From positions 1 through 14,769 of the forward strand of contig JBJKQL010000076.1 in the NCBI GenBank assembly GCA_046705265.1: a stretch of 14,769 nucleotides of DNA, read 5' to 3'. A program made the translations under genes and the position numbers. Below the pieces are notes generated by a model. That model worked only from the letters and a program-made list of their open reading frames with translations. It was not told the origin of the DNA and did not search any database. Positions 7,925 to 14,640 of the stretch are shown here, in pieces (position 1 is the first letter of the stretch; each line of letters opens with the position of its first letter). Origin of the DNA: JAJYTL01 sp046705265 (GTDB taxonomy: Bacteria; Pseudomonadota; Alphaproteobacteria; Ferrovibrionales; Ferrovibrionaceae).

Positions 7925-9571
7925 TCAGCGGGGAGCGATCACGTCGCGCACCATTGCCTGTGCCTCTGTCACGATTTGGCTCAGCGCGTCCGCGCCCCGG
8001 AAGCTCTCGGCATAGATCCGATAGATGTTCTCGGTCCCGGAGGGACGCGCAAGAAACCAGCCGGTCTCGGTCATCACCTTTAACCCGCCGATCGCGGCGC
8101 CGTTTCCTGGCGCCCGCGTCAAAATCTGTTCAATTTTCTCTCCAGCCAAATGGTCCAGCCGCACCTCTTGCCGGGTGAGACCCGATAGCGCCCGTTTCTG
8201 CTCCGGCGTCGCCGGCGCCTCGACGCGACCGTAGGCAGGCGCACCGAATTCGTTCGTCAGGTCCCGATAGAGCTTCCCCGGATCGCGGCCGAGAGTTGCC
8301 GTGATCTCTGCCGCCAGCAAACAAGGAACAATGCCGTCTTTGTCAGTCGTCCACACGCTACCGTCGAACCGAAGGAAGGAGGCGCCGGCACTTTCTTCGC
8401 CGGCAAACGCCAGCGATCCCTCGATCAATCCATCGACGAACCACTTGAATCCGACAGGGACTTCCAAAAGCCCGCAACCAAGCTTTGCCGCAATGCGATC
8501 GATCATCGTGCTGGTCGCCACTGTCTTTCCGATTGCGCGCCCAGCGCCCCACCTGGGCCGGTGCCGGAACAGGTACCACACCGCCGCAGATAGATAATGA
8601 TTGGGCGGGAGCAACCCGACGCTGCGTGTTACGATACCGTGCCGGTCATGATCGGTATCACAGGCGAACGCTATGTCGAAGCGGTCTTTTAGCTCGATCA
8701 GCCGCTGCATTGCGTATCGAGACGACGGGTCCATGCGGATCTGGCCATCCCAGTCCGCAGGCATGAAGGCAAACGTGGGATCGACCCCCTCGTCGATCAC
8801 TGTCAGGTCCAGACGATAATCCTCGGCGATACGCCCCCAATAATGCACGCCCGCGCCACCCAACGGGTCAACGCCAAGCTTGATCCCCGCCCTGCGAATG
8901 GCGTCGATATCGATGATGGATACAAGGTCACGCACATAGGCGCCCATATAGTCGTAGCAATGCGTGGTGGCTGCGTGCAGTGCTTTCTCGAAGCTGACAC
9001 GCCGGACGCTGTGAAGCCCGGTCTCGAGGAACTCATTGGCCCTGGCTTCGATCTCGGCCGTAACCTCGCTCTCCGCCGGTCCGCCTTTCGGCGGATCGTA
9101 CTTGAACCCGCCGTCCTGCGGCGGATTGTGCGACGGCGTGATCACTATGCCGTCGGCCAAACCGCTTTTGCGGCCGCAATTATAGGTCAGGACGGCGTGG
9201 GATATTACCGGCGTGGGAGTATATTCATCACCCTCCGCGATCATGACTTCCACATCATTGGCCGCCAGCACTTCAAGCGCGCTGGCGCAGGCCGGAACAG
9301 ACAGAGCGTGGGTGTCGATTCCAAGGAAGAGGGGTCCGTCGATCCCGCGCGAGCCTCGGTACTCGCAAATCGCTTGGCTGATCGCCAGCACATGCGCTTC
9401 ATTGAATGTCCGCTCGAACGCCGAGCCGCGGTGACCCGAAGTGCCAAATGCGACCCGCTCTCCGGGTACGCTGGGGTCCGGTCTCTCCTCGTAATAAGCC
9501 GTGGCCAAGCGCGGCACGTTGATAAGGGAACGCTGATCGGGGGCCTTAGCCACTCCTGGATCACTCACCAT
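7925..9571 (-). CDS. pgm: Phosphoglucomutase, alpha-D-glucose-specific
   Basis: It interconverts alpha-glucose-1-phosphate and glucose-6-phosphate through a phosphoserine. The 548 residues match the E. coli Pgm type. Visible sites are F-G-T-S-G-H-R-G (42-49), the active serine S147 in T-P-S-H-N-P-P, the metal loop D305-T-D307-H-D309-R, the sugar-binding G-E-E-S-A-G (391-396), and the phosphate-binding R-P-S-G-T-E-N near the C terminus. The ATG at 9569-9571 has an AGGAAAGG purine run just upstream. Pgm would not act on the beta-anomer made by the GH65 enzyme. In this operon it probably links the glucose-6-phosphate pool to alpha-glucose-1-phosphate from glycogen, in either direction. Confidence 0.95.
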   Translation of the reverse strand: MVSDPGVAKAPDQRSLINVPRLATAYYEERPDPSVPGERVAFGTSGHRGSAFERTFNEAHVLAISQAICEYRGSRGIDGPLFLGIDTHALSVPACASALEVLAANDVEVMIAEGDEYTPTPVISHAVLTYNCGRKSGLADGIVITPSHNPPQDGGFKYDPPKGGPAESEVTAEIEARANEFLETGLHSVRRVSFEKALHAATTHCYDYMGAYVRDLVSIIDIDAIRRAGIKLGVDPLGGAGVHYWGRIAEDYRLDLTVIDEGVDPTFAFMPADWDGQIRMDPSSRYAMQRLIELKDRFDIAFACDTDHDRHGIVTRSVGLLPPNHYLSAAVWYLFRHRPRWGAGRAIGKTVATSTMIDRIAAKLGCGLLEVPVGFKWFVDGLIEGSLAFAGEESAGASFLRFDGSVWTTDKDGIVPCLLAAEITATLGRDPGKLYRDLTNEFGAPAYGRVEAPATPEQKRALSGLTRQEVRLDHLAGEKIEQILTRAPGNGAAIGGLKVMTETGWFLARPSGTENIYRIYAESFRGADALSQIVTEAQAMVRDVIAPR

Positions 9572-9707
9572 CTTACCTTTCCTGCCCCGCCTCGGCTATT
9601 GCGCGGGGAATTCGCCCGGACGTCCAGCAGAAGGCCCGGCCGGTGGGAGGGCCGCGTGCCTCGGATCATCAGCCAGCTGACCTGGTGGAGCCGCTTTATG
9701 CGTCTCA

Positions 9708-10409
9708 TCACCGTTGAGAACGGAGGGGTTTTGTCGCAAGGCTCAGAATGGTGCTGATATCCGGGCCCATCAAAGCCCCGATATTCTCGAGTTCGAGATC
9801 CACCGCCGGATGCTGGGCTCGAACTCTTTGATCCTCTGCGTAGTGCCCCTGCCGTACGAACACCGTGGTAACCCGATCTTTCCAAGTCTCCTTCATGGCT
9901 GCGAGAATGCGGACCTTATCGTCCACCATGACATAATGATCCGCAGGGTACTTCTTCTCAATGTCCTCCAGCATCTGCTCTTTGTGGACGTAGACGAGGA
10001 CGTGGCCGTCGACGGTTTTCCAGATCCCAGAACGTGCGATCTTTCGCGGCTGAAAGACCGCATCGCCATCGCTGAGAATAACGGTAGGGCCAAAAGTCTG
10101 AACCCGTTCGATGACCTTGAGGGCCTGCGGATACAGGCGATCAGCGAATCCGTAATCTATCAGGAAAGAAGATATTTCAAGGATGCGCGGATTGCGAGGA
10201 TGCTCGATTCGGTATCGCTGCAGCGCGCCAAGGTAATCGGTATATCCAAGTTCGTTCCTAAGTGTCTCGAATATCTCCCAATATTCACGGCGGCAGTCTA
10301 CCCCGAACGCTTCGTCGAGATGGCGTTTGAGATCCTGCTGAACACGATCATTGTCCAAGAGCGTGTTATCGACGTCCAGCAGGAATGTGACGCGCCGACC
10401 TCGGCTCAT
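9708..10409 (-). CDS. HAD-family hydrolase of unknown substrate
   Basis: A soluble haloacid-dehalogenase-fold protein of about 233 residues. Motif I is L-L-D-V-D-N-T-L, with the nucleophile and acid aspartates; motif II is V-I-L-S-D-G-D; a lysine-containing stretch (H-K-E-Q) can serve as motif III; motif IV is M-V-D-D-K. A helical cap lies between motifs I and II. These features indicate a phosphatase or phosphomutase, but the substrate is unknown; it is clearly different from pgmB. It is the first gene of the block, 136 bases ahead of pgm. The start is ambiguous: a TTG at 10419-10421 and tandem ATGs at 10410-10412 and 10407-10409. The second ATG has the best spacing to GGAGAA, so I use it. 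Confidence 0.82.
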   Translation of the reverse strand: MSRGRRVTFLLDVDNTLLDNDRVQQDLKRHLDEAFGVDCRREYWEIFETLRNELGYTDYLGALQRYRIEHPRNPRILEISSFLIDYGFADRLYPQALKVIERVQTFGPTVILSDGDAVFQPRKIARSGIWKTVDGHVLVYVHKEQMLEDIEKKYPADHYVMVDDKVRILAAMKETWKDRVTTVFVRQGHYAEDQRVRAQHPAVDLELENIGALMGPDISTILSLATKPLRSQR

Positions 10410-10421
10410 CATCTTCTCCAA

Positions 10422-11138
10422 TATGCTTTCTCAATTTCTCCCAGCGACCCGTGATTCCAGTCTACAAGGATGTTGTTCGACCGGAACCAACCGGAATGGT
10501 GTCTCGGCTTTGAAAGAGTAGGCTCTTCCCGGCCCTCTAAGAGATCGTCAAGGGCGGAACGGACCGTGTCAACGCACAAATATCAGGCTACCGCGCCCGG
10601 GCCCGGACCTATCGCACCGGCATCTAAGAAATTCTGCCAAAAATCACGTCCGACAGGCGCCCTTCGGCGCCGATCAGGGTTCCACCGCCAAACGAAGCCT
10701 CTGCCGAGAGCCGACAACGTTGCTGCAGATCGGCAAGAGGATCGGACTTCCCTGCGAATTGACGCCCGCTGCGGAGCTTCACCCGAAATCTCTCACGATA
10801 CTGCTCGTAATCACTGAGGGTCTATCTCGGGGTATTGCGCAATATGGACGCCGCCGACGCGGCTCATCCCTCCCGCTTGAAACGAACGCGTCCAGCGCAG
10901 GTTTCCATTTCAAACTCGTCGTAACGGCCTCGCCGCGGTAATACGAACCATCGCACGCTGTCGGTATCTTAAAGCAGCTCTGCCATACCACCGTTACCGT
11001 GTTCCCCATCCGCTTCGGCTCCTTTTTGGCCGAAATCACCAGCAGCCAAGCCTTATAATGACGAACCGTCTCCCAACGACAGCAGCGACGCTCAGTCCCG
11101 TACACTCCACACCCAGGAGGAATACTGTCCCGACAAAA
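10422..11138. other. Upstream region of the operon, no recognised gene
   Basis: About 720 bases without a convincing gene. The promoter of the minus-strand operon should lie here, just right of 10421, but no clear -35/-10 pair, sigma-54 site or FNR-type palindrome was found by eye. Short frames on both strands have no family motifs. The stretch may be decayed coding sequence. Confidence 0.5.
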
Positions 11139-11282
11139 TCACTCTCTCGATAGCTTACAGCGGGCGACATCGGAGGCAATGCCGCGAAAGCTCGCCTCGG
11201 CATGATCGACGACTTCAATCGACAACAGAAAAAGCAACGACACACCCAAGACATATCCGGCCGTCTCGAACTTGGCCGCCAT
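11139..11282 (-). CDS. Possible small single-span membrane peptide
   Basis: A 47-codon frame from the ATG at 11280-11282. Residues about 8-22 are strongly hydrophobic (G-Y-V-L-G-V-S-L-L-F-L-L-S-I) with a short soluble N terminus containing one lysine. A mixed charged tail follows. Third codon positions are moderately G/C-rich, as expected for a real gene in this genome, and a GGTGG lies about 7 bases upstream. I recognise no family. The frame is open further upstream to 11411, but that part does not look conserved. It could be a chance frame. Confidence 0.3.
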   Translation of the reverse strand: MAAKFETAGYVLGVSLLFLLSIEVVDHAEASFRGIASDVARCKLSRE

Positions 11283-11550
11283 GACCGATCCACCATTTTT
11301 CAAACGCCCACAGATTCTTTCCGCAAGCCCAAAAACTGAACTCCAAAACTCACGCGTATAGCCAACACCGCCTTCACCACAGTTTCCATAAGCCGGAAAC
11401 TCCGACACCAAGACACAGGCCCAGTAGACCGCTTCCTTGATTCGAACCCTATGGCCGACACGATGGACAAGCAGTATTTCCCTGTTAAATGCACGTTGTT
11501 CAGGTTGTTGGAAAATAACCCGAAATGATTCGTTTCAAGGAATCGCTATA

Positions 11551-12159
11551 CTAGAGCGGATTCCATTCATATTGAAGCATAGCCGGCGTGAGCGAAGTAT
11601 CTCCTGCATTTCCAAGATGAGACGCGAAGTAGCCGATACGTCGCTGAAGGCCGCGCGCCGTCCGAGCGGCTGCTTTTCGGAGATACGCCCTCATGGTACT
11701 GAAGGACATCTCGATCGGATTGAGATCAGGCGAATACTCAGGCAGGTAGCGCAGTTCTGCGCCGGCCGCTTCGACCGCCTCTTTCACGCCGGTGCCTTTG
11801 TGGGCCTTAAGATTGTCCATCACGACAATATCGCCGCGGCCGAGCGCGGGAGCGAGACCGTGTTCGACGTAAGCGAGAAATGTCTCGCCGTTGATAGCTC
11901 CTTCGAGGATCAAGGGCGCTGTCATGCTGTCGCATCGCAGACCCGCCACAAAGGTGAGCGTCTCCCAAGTCCCAAACGGCACTCGACCAACCACTCGTTC
12001 GCCTCGCGGGCCGCGACCATAAAGACAGGCCATGCTGGTGTTCACTGAACTCTCACCGATGAAGACGAGGCAGGTCGAATCAAGCAATCCTTGCTCCCGC
12101 ATCCACCCTCGTCGCGCTCGGGCCACGTCCTCTCGTTCTTGCTCGGTCGCTCGCAGGCT
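11551..12159 (-). CDS. IS630-family transposase, OrfB (catalytic part), first Asp lost
   Basis: After a -1 shift the product continues S-L-R-A-T-E-Q-E-R-E-D and on through the catalytic domain, giving a fused protein of about 315 residues. The second and third catalytic acids are present: D228 in V-M-D-N-L-K-A-H-K and E263 in L-N-P-I-E-M, with 34 residues between them as in DD34E enzymes. The first is not. Where the family has V-F-I-D-E, this copy has V-F-I-G-E-S, codon GGT at 12055-12057, one base from GAT. Catalysis should therefore be lost unless the change is a sequencing error. The stop TAG at 11551-11553 is built from the TA target plus one flanking base. Confidence 0.82.
   Translation of the reverse strand, partial: SLRATEQEREDVARARRGWMREQGLLDSTCLVFIGESSVNTSMACLYGRGPRGERVVGRVPFGTWETLTFVAGLRCDSMTAPLILEGAINGETFLAYVEHGLAPALGRGDIVVMDNLKAHKGTGVKEAVEAAGAELRYLPEYSPDLNPIEMSFSTMRAYLRKAAARTARGLQRRIGYFASHLGNAGDTSLTPAMLQYEWNPL
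11552..11553. repeat. TA target duplication, left copy
   Basis: TA immediately outside the left end of the IS630-family element. On the minus strand it supplies the first two bases of the transposase TAG stop. Confidence 0.7.
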
Positions 12160-12497
12160 TTTTTATAGCTGATGTCGTGACGCTCGAGAAACCGCCAGAG
12201 CCCGCTGCGGCTCCCCGGTATTCGCTGCTTGTGCATTTCCACAAGAAGCTCTTCCAGGGTCCGGGCCGGCTGTTCCTTGACGAGACTGACTATCTCCTCA
12301 GCATAGTCTTCCAGTGGCGAGAGGCTTCCACCCCGCGGCTTCGCCAACCGTCCCCCTTCTTTTTGCCACGGCCGCAACCACTTGACCGCGGAGCTCGCGC
12401 TCACAGCGAAAGGTTCCGCTGCCTCTCGCCGCGACGCTCCTTCTTCAACCGCCTCGATCACACGCTCCCGCAAATCCGCCGCGCAAGCCTCGGGCAT
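12042..12497 (-). CDS. IS630-family transposase, OrfA (DNA-binding part)
   Basis: This frame encodes the N-terminal helix-turn-helix region of the transposase: E-E-G-A-S-R-R-E-A-A, then S-A-S-S-A-V-K-W-L. It continues to W-R-F-L-E-R-H-D-I-S-Y-K-K at residues 101-113. After that the zero frame loses all family resemblance and ends at 12042. The family sequence resumes in the -1 frame exactly at the A6G run (12158-12164), so the last 38 residues of this frame are probably made only by ribosomes that do not shift. Confidence 0.75.
   Translation of the reverse strand: MPEACAADLRERVIEAVEEGASRREAAEPFAVSASSAVKWLRPWQKEGGRLAKPRGGSLSPLEDYAEEIVSLVKEQPARTLEELLVEMHKQRIPGSRSGLWRFLERHDISYKKACERPSKNERTWPERDEGGCGSKDCLIRPASSSSVRVQ
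12158..12164 (-). promoter_or_regulatory. A6G slippery site for -1 frameshifting
   Basis: A-AAA-AAG in the OrfA frame, at codons 112-113. Slipping back one base joins OrfA to OrfB with unbroken IS630 similarity on both sides. A6G is a standard programmed -1 site in insertion sequences. Confidence 0.75.
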
Positions 12498-12587
12498 TTA
12501 TCCCCCCTCAGAGCCGAATCGATCCCCAAGACTCTTCCCCTCAACCTCTCGCCGCAATACCCGATTCTATTCCGACGAGAACCGCTC

Positions 12588-12589
12588 TA
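12588..12589. repeat. TA target duplication, right copy
   Basis: TA immediately outside the right end of the IS630-family element, matching the left copy. Confidence 0.7.
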
Positions 12590-12606
12590 GTGGGCGATGA
12601 TTGTTG

Positions 12607-13139
12607 ATCCTCTACTCAGAGGTGCGCCGGGTGTTACAGGAGCAGTACGCGGTGCTGCACAAGATGGAGCTTAATCAGGTTCGGGGAGATCCAGTGTGCC
12701 GGCTCTTAATGACGGTGCCAGGGGGTGGTATCGGTGGTCGCGCTGACGTACCGGGCGACGGTCGACCAACCACAGCGATTCGTTCATTCGAAGCCGGTAG
12801 GGGCACACTATGGTCTGACGCCGCGGCGTATTCAGTCCGGCGAAGTGGATTGCGACGGAAGAATCTCAAGATGCGGCGACGAGATGCTGGTAGCGACGCT
12901 CTACGAAGCCGCACAGACGCTGCTGACGCGAACCAAGAAGTGGGCCTGGCTTAAGGCCTGAGGCCTGAGGCCTGAGGCCTACGGGTAGCGCGACGGCGTG
13001 GAATGCGGAAGGCGATCGTCGCCGTAGCCCGGCGCTTGGGGTAGTCCTACATCGTATGTGGTTGGATGGAACTGAGTTCCGTTGGCGCAAGGAGGGTGCT
13101 GCCACTCCTGCAACGCGAGCGCCATGTGAAGTGCGATAG
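12607..13139 (+). pseudogene. IS110-family transposase, C-terminal fragment with frameshifts
   Basis: The remnant corresponds to the C-terminal domain of IS116/IS110/IS902 transposases, which holds the catalytic serine region. The N-terminal DEDD RuvC-like domain is absent. Frame 1 gives D-P-V-C-R-L-L-M-T-V-P-G (to about 12720). Frame 2 resumes with V-V-A-L-T-Y-R-A, Y-G-L-T-P-R-R, G-R-I-S-R-C-G-D-E-M-L and L-Y-E-A-A, ending at a stop inside a tandem repeat (12954-12980). A third segment from about 12985 reads A-R-R-R-G-M-R-K-A-I-V-A-V-A-R-R-L-G, and after another shift near 13045 comes M-W-L-D-G-T-E-F-R-W to the stop at 13137. At least three disruptions make it dead. It begins soon after the IS630 right end, but no N-terminal half lies on the far side of that element. 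Confidence 0.82.
12954..12980 (+). repeat. Heptamer tandem repeat AGGCCTG, 3.9 copies
   Basis: AGGCCTG at 12954, 12961 and 12968, followed by AGGCCT at 12975-12980, all exact. It lies where intact IS110 relatives would read W-L-K-A-W-G and introduces the frame-2 stop. It looks like replication slippage on a short starting duplication in a gene no longer under selection. Confidence 0.85.
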
Positions 13140-13735
13140 CGAAGGAGGATTCTGAGTTCCGCGACGGCGGAAGCGTGTCGCTCCATGGGGACGATGGGCG
13201 AGGTGAGTTCGTGAAATGTCTTGTTCCGCTTCGGCGAAATGCCGAATAGGACGCGCTTCAGATTGTTCCCCTCGTCCTTCTAAACCCATCATGTGGCGGC
13301 CAATGCGCCGACCTCGGAGAGAAGCAAGAGCCTCATGCAGAGAACGACCGCTACCGCGAGAGACAGTGAAGAAGCGGCTTGACATCTCATGCCGCGATAG
13401 AGAAGACATTTCGTCACCTCCATGCCTGCTCCGATTGCTTCCCGGCGGGAGCGAGTTCGCCGGGTGGGCCTCTCACCCACTGGAAAGCGCCGCCTTGTCA
13501 CGGCGCACGGAGAAAGCGGACCGTCCCGAACCGCAGGGGGAGCGCATCGCGACAAGTGGTACGGGCGATGATATGAATGACATCTCTACCCATTTGCAGC
13601 CACTGCCCGGCCTGGACGCGGACGGCTCAGTCGGGGCATTGGCCGCCATCCCTGTCTGGGAAAATATTTGTCTGCGGATGGCGGCTTTGCGGCGGAGAAA
13701 AGCAATATTATGCCTGATGCATTGAGGGCCGCGTT
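13140..13735. other. No recognised gene; may include the IS110 non-coding tail
   Basis: About 600 bases between the IS110 fragment and the OsmC stop. A 169-codon frame on the plus strand (13216-13725) is arginine-, serine- and proline-rich and shows no family motif. The left part (to about 13400) could be the downstream end of the IS110 element, since such elements carry non-coding ends. No ends or flanking repeats could be fixed by eye. Confidence 0.4.
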
Positions 13736-14248
13736 TTACCGGTCGACGAAGTGCTCGACGGTCAGTTGGGGCTCGCCCCGTAGAGTCTGAAGCACCACGC
13801 AATAGCGCTCGGTGAGTTGGAGCGCTTTTGTGATGGCTTCCTGCCCTGCATCAGTGTCGAGATCGAAGCGGAGTCGGATTGTCCGGAAACCGACCGGAAC
13901 GTCCTTTGCCACGCCCAGCGTGCCGCGAAAATCGAGATCACCTTCCGCATGGATGCGGCCACCTCGTATCGGAACAGAGAGCGCAGTCGCGACGGCCTTC
14001 AGGGTCACTCCGGCGCAGGCAACCAGGGCCTGCAGAAGCATGTCACCCGAGCAGGCGAAGCTGCCGTCACCACCGGTCGCAGGATGCAGCCCGGCCGCAA
14101 CAAGGGTTCGGCCGGTCTCGACTGAACAGCTAATTGTCTCATCGTCCAGCGTGCCACTGGCGCGTAATGTTACCGTGCCAGCCTGCGGATTGTCCCGCAG
14201 CCGTTCCTTGATCGGTGCCTGTAGATTGCGAAGAGCTTCAGCATCCAT
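13736..14248 (-). CDS. OsmC-family protein (thiol peroxidase-like)
   Basis: A 170-residue cytoplasmic protein of the OsmC/Ohr fold. These proteins reduce organic hydroperoxides with two cysteines, and both are placed as expected: C78 in L-V-A-C-A-G-V-T-L and C150 in T-E-R-Y-C-V-V. The G-D-M-L-L-Q-A-L stretch before C78 and the G-x-x-x-H-A-E-G-D-L-D-x-R-G strand (97-109) also fit. The ATG at 14246-14248 has GGGAGG five bases upstream. It is a single gene with no partner on its strand. It belongs to the general OsmC/YhfA-like group; assignment to Ohr or OsmC proper is not possible by eye. Confidence 0.9.
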   Translation of the reverse strand: MDAEALRNLQAPIKERLRDNPQAGTVTLRASGTLDDETISCSVETGRTLVAAGLHPATGGDGSFACSGDMLLQALVACAGVTLKAVATALSVPIRGGRIHAEGDLDFRGTLGVAKDVPVGFRTIRLRFDLDTDAGQEAITKALQLTERYCVVLQTLRGEPQLTVEHFVDR

Positions 14249-14253
14249 TCTGA

Positions 14254-14259
14254 CCTCCC
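14254..14259 (-). promoter_or_regulatory. Shine-Dalgarno of the OsmC-family gene
   Basis: GGGAGG on the minus strand with a five-base spacer to the ATG. Confidence 0.65.
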
Positions 14260-14369
14260 GAGGTGTTGGCTTGGCGGGGAGCCGCTCCAGTACCGCCCAT
14301 AGTGATGGTCGACGCTACAAACGACGACCTAAATTAACGCCTTGCCCTGGCGTACGGCCAGTGAAGAAA

Positions 14370-14540
14370 ATGCAGTCGATCACGGCCACGGCGTATGAGG
14401 AGGTGCTGGATACCGCCACGTTGCGCCTCGCCAAGGCTCTCTTGCTCTGCAAGATCCCGCTCGATCAGGCAAGCGAGCGGGATATCGCCATGGGTTATAT
14501 CCAGCGCCAGGTCGCGCTCGAATGCGGCGCAAACAGGTAG
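14370..14540 (+). CDS. Small hypothetical protein (56 residues)
   Basis: A short frame beginning M-Q-S-I-T-A-T-A-Y and ending G-A-N-R. It is predicted mostly helical, soluble, with two cysteines and no signal or membrane segment. Roughly four in five third codon positions are G or C, as in the real genes here, which is why I accept it. An in-frame GTG at 14361 is an alternative start, and the purine run GTGAAGAAA before the ATG may serve as a weak ribosome site. It is divergent from the OsmC gene, so the 121 bases between them could hold promoters for both. I do not recognise the family. Confidence 0.45.
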   Translation: MQSITATAYEEVLDTATLRLAKALLLCKIPLDQASERDIAMGYIQRQVALECGANR

Positions 14541-14640
14541 AGTCGGGATGTGGCGCGGTGGCGGTAGGCTGGACCTATCTGTTGCCGCCCCTTTCGTCTG
14601 GCGGTGCCTCATGAGTTCAGCCCTAGCTCCGTTTCCACAT

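Larger units (their letters stand above)
11554..12587 (-). mobile_element. IS630-family insertion sequence (IS870-like target CTAG)
   Basis: A 1034-bp element with ends beginning GAGCGG on both sides (11554-11559 and the inverse at 12582-12587) and weaker matching inward. It is bounded by TA at 11552-11553 and 12588-12589, the duplication expected for this family. Both flanks read CTAG across the junction, and removing the element restores a palindromic ACTAGT site. IS870 of Agrobacterium is known to use CTAG targets and to borrow its stop codon there. The resemblance to IS870 is by behaviour, not by alignment. Confidence 0.85.

Noticed and set aside
8843..9757. 304-codon plus-strand frame
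   Set aside because: It is antisense to pgm, whose motifs are complete; it has no recognisable domain.
10720..10941. Faint likeness to the H/N-box region of an HWE-type sensor histidine kinase
   Set aside because: Only a few spaced residues agree, the key histidine and asparagine are missing, and the upstream frame does not continue the similarity.
12954..12980. CRISPR-like repeat
   Set aside because: The 7-bp units are contiguous, with no spacers; it is a simple tandem repeat.
13216..13725. 169-codon plus-strand frame
   Set aside because: Composition is low-complexity and arginine/proline-rich, there is no start with a ribosome site, and no family motif.
13812..14540. 242-codon plus-strand frame
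   Set aside because: Most of it is antisense to the OsmC-family gene; only the last 56 codons, beyond that gene, look coding.
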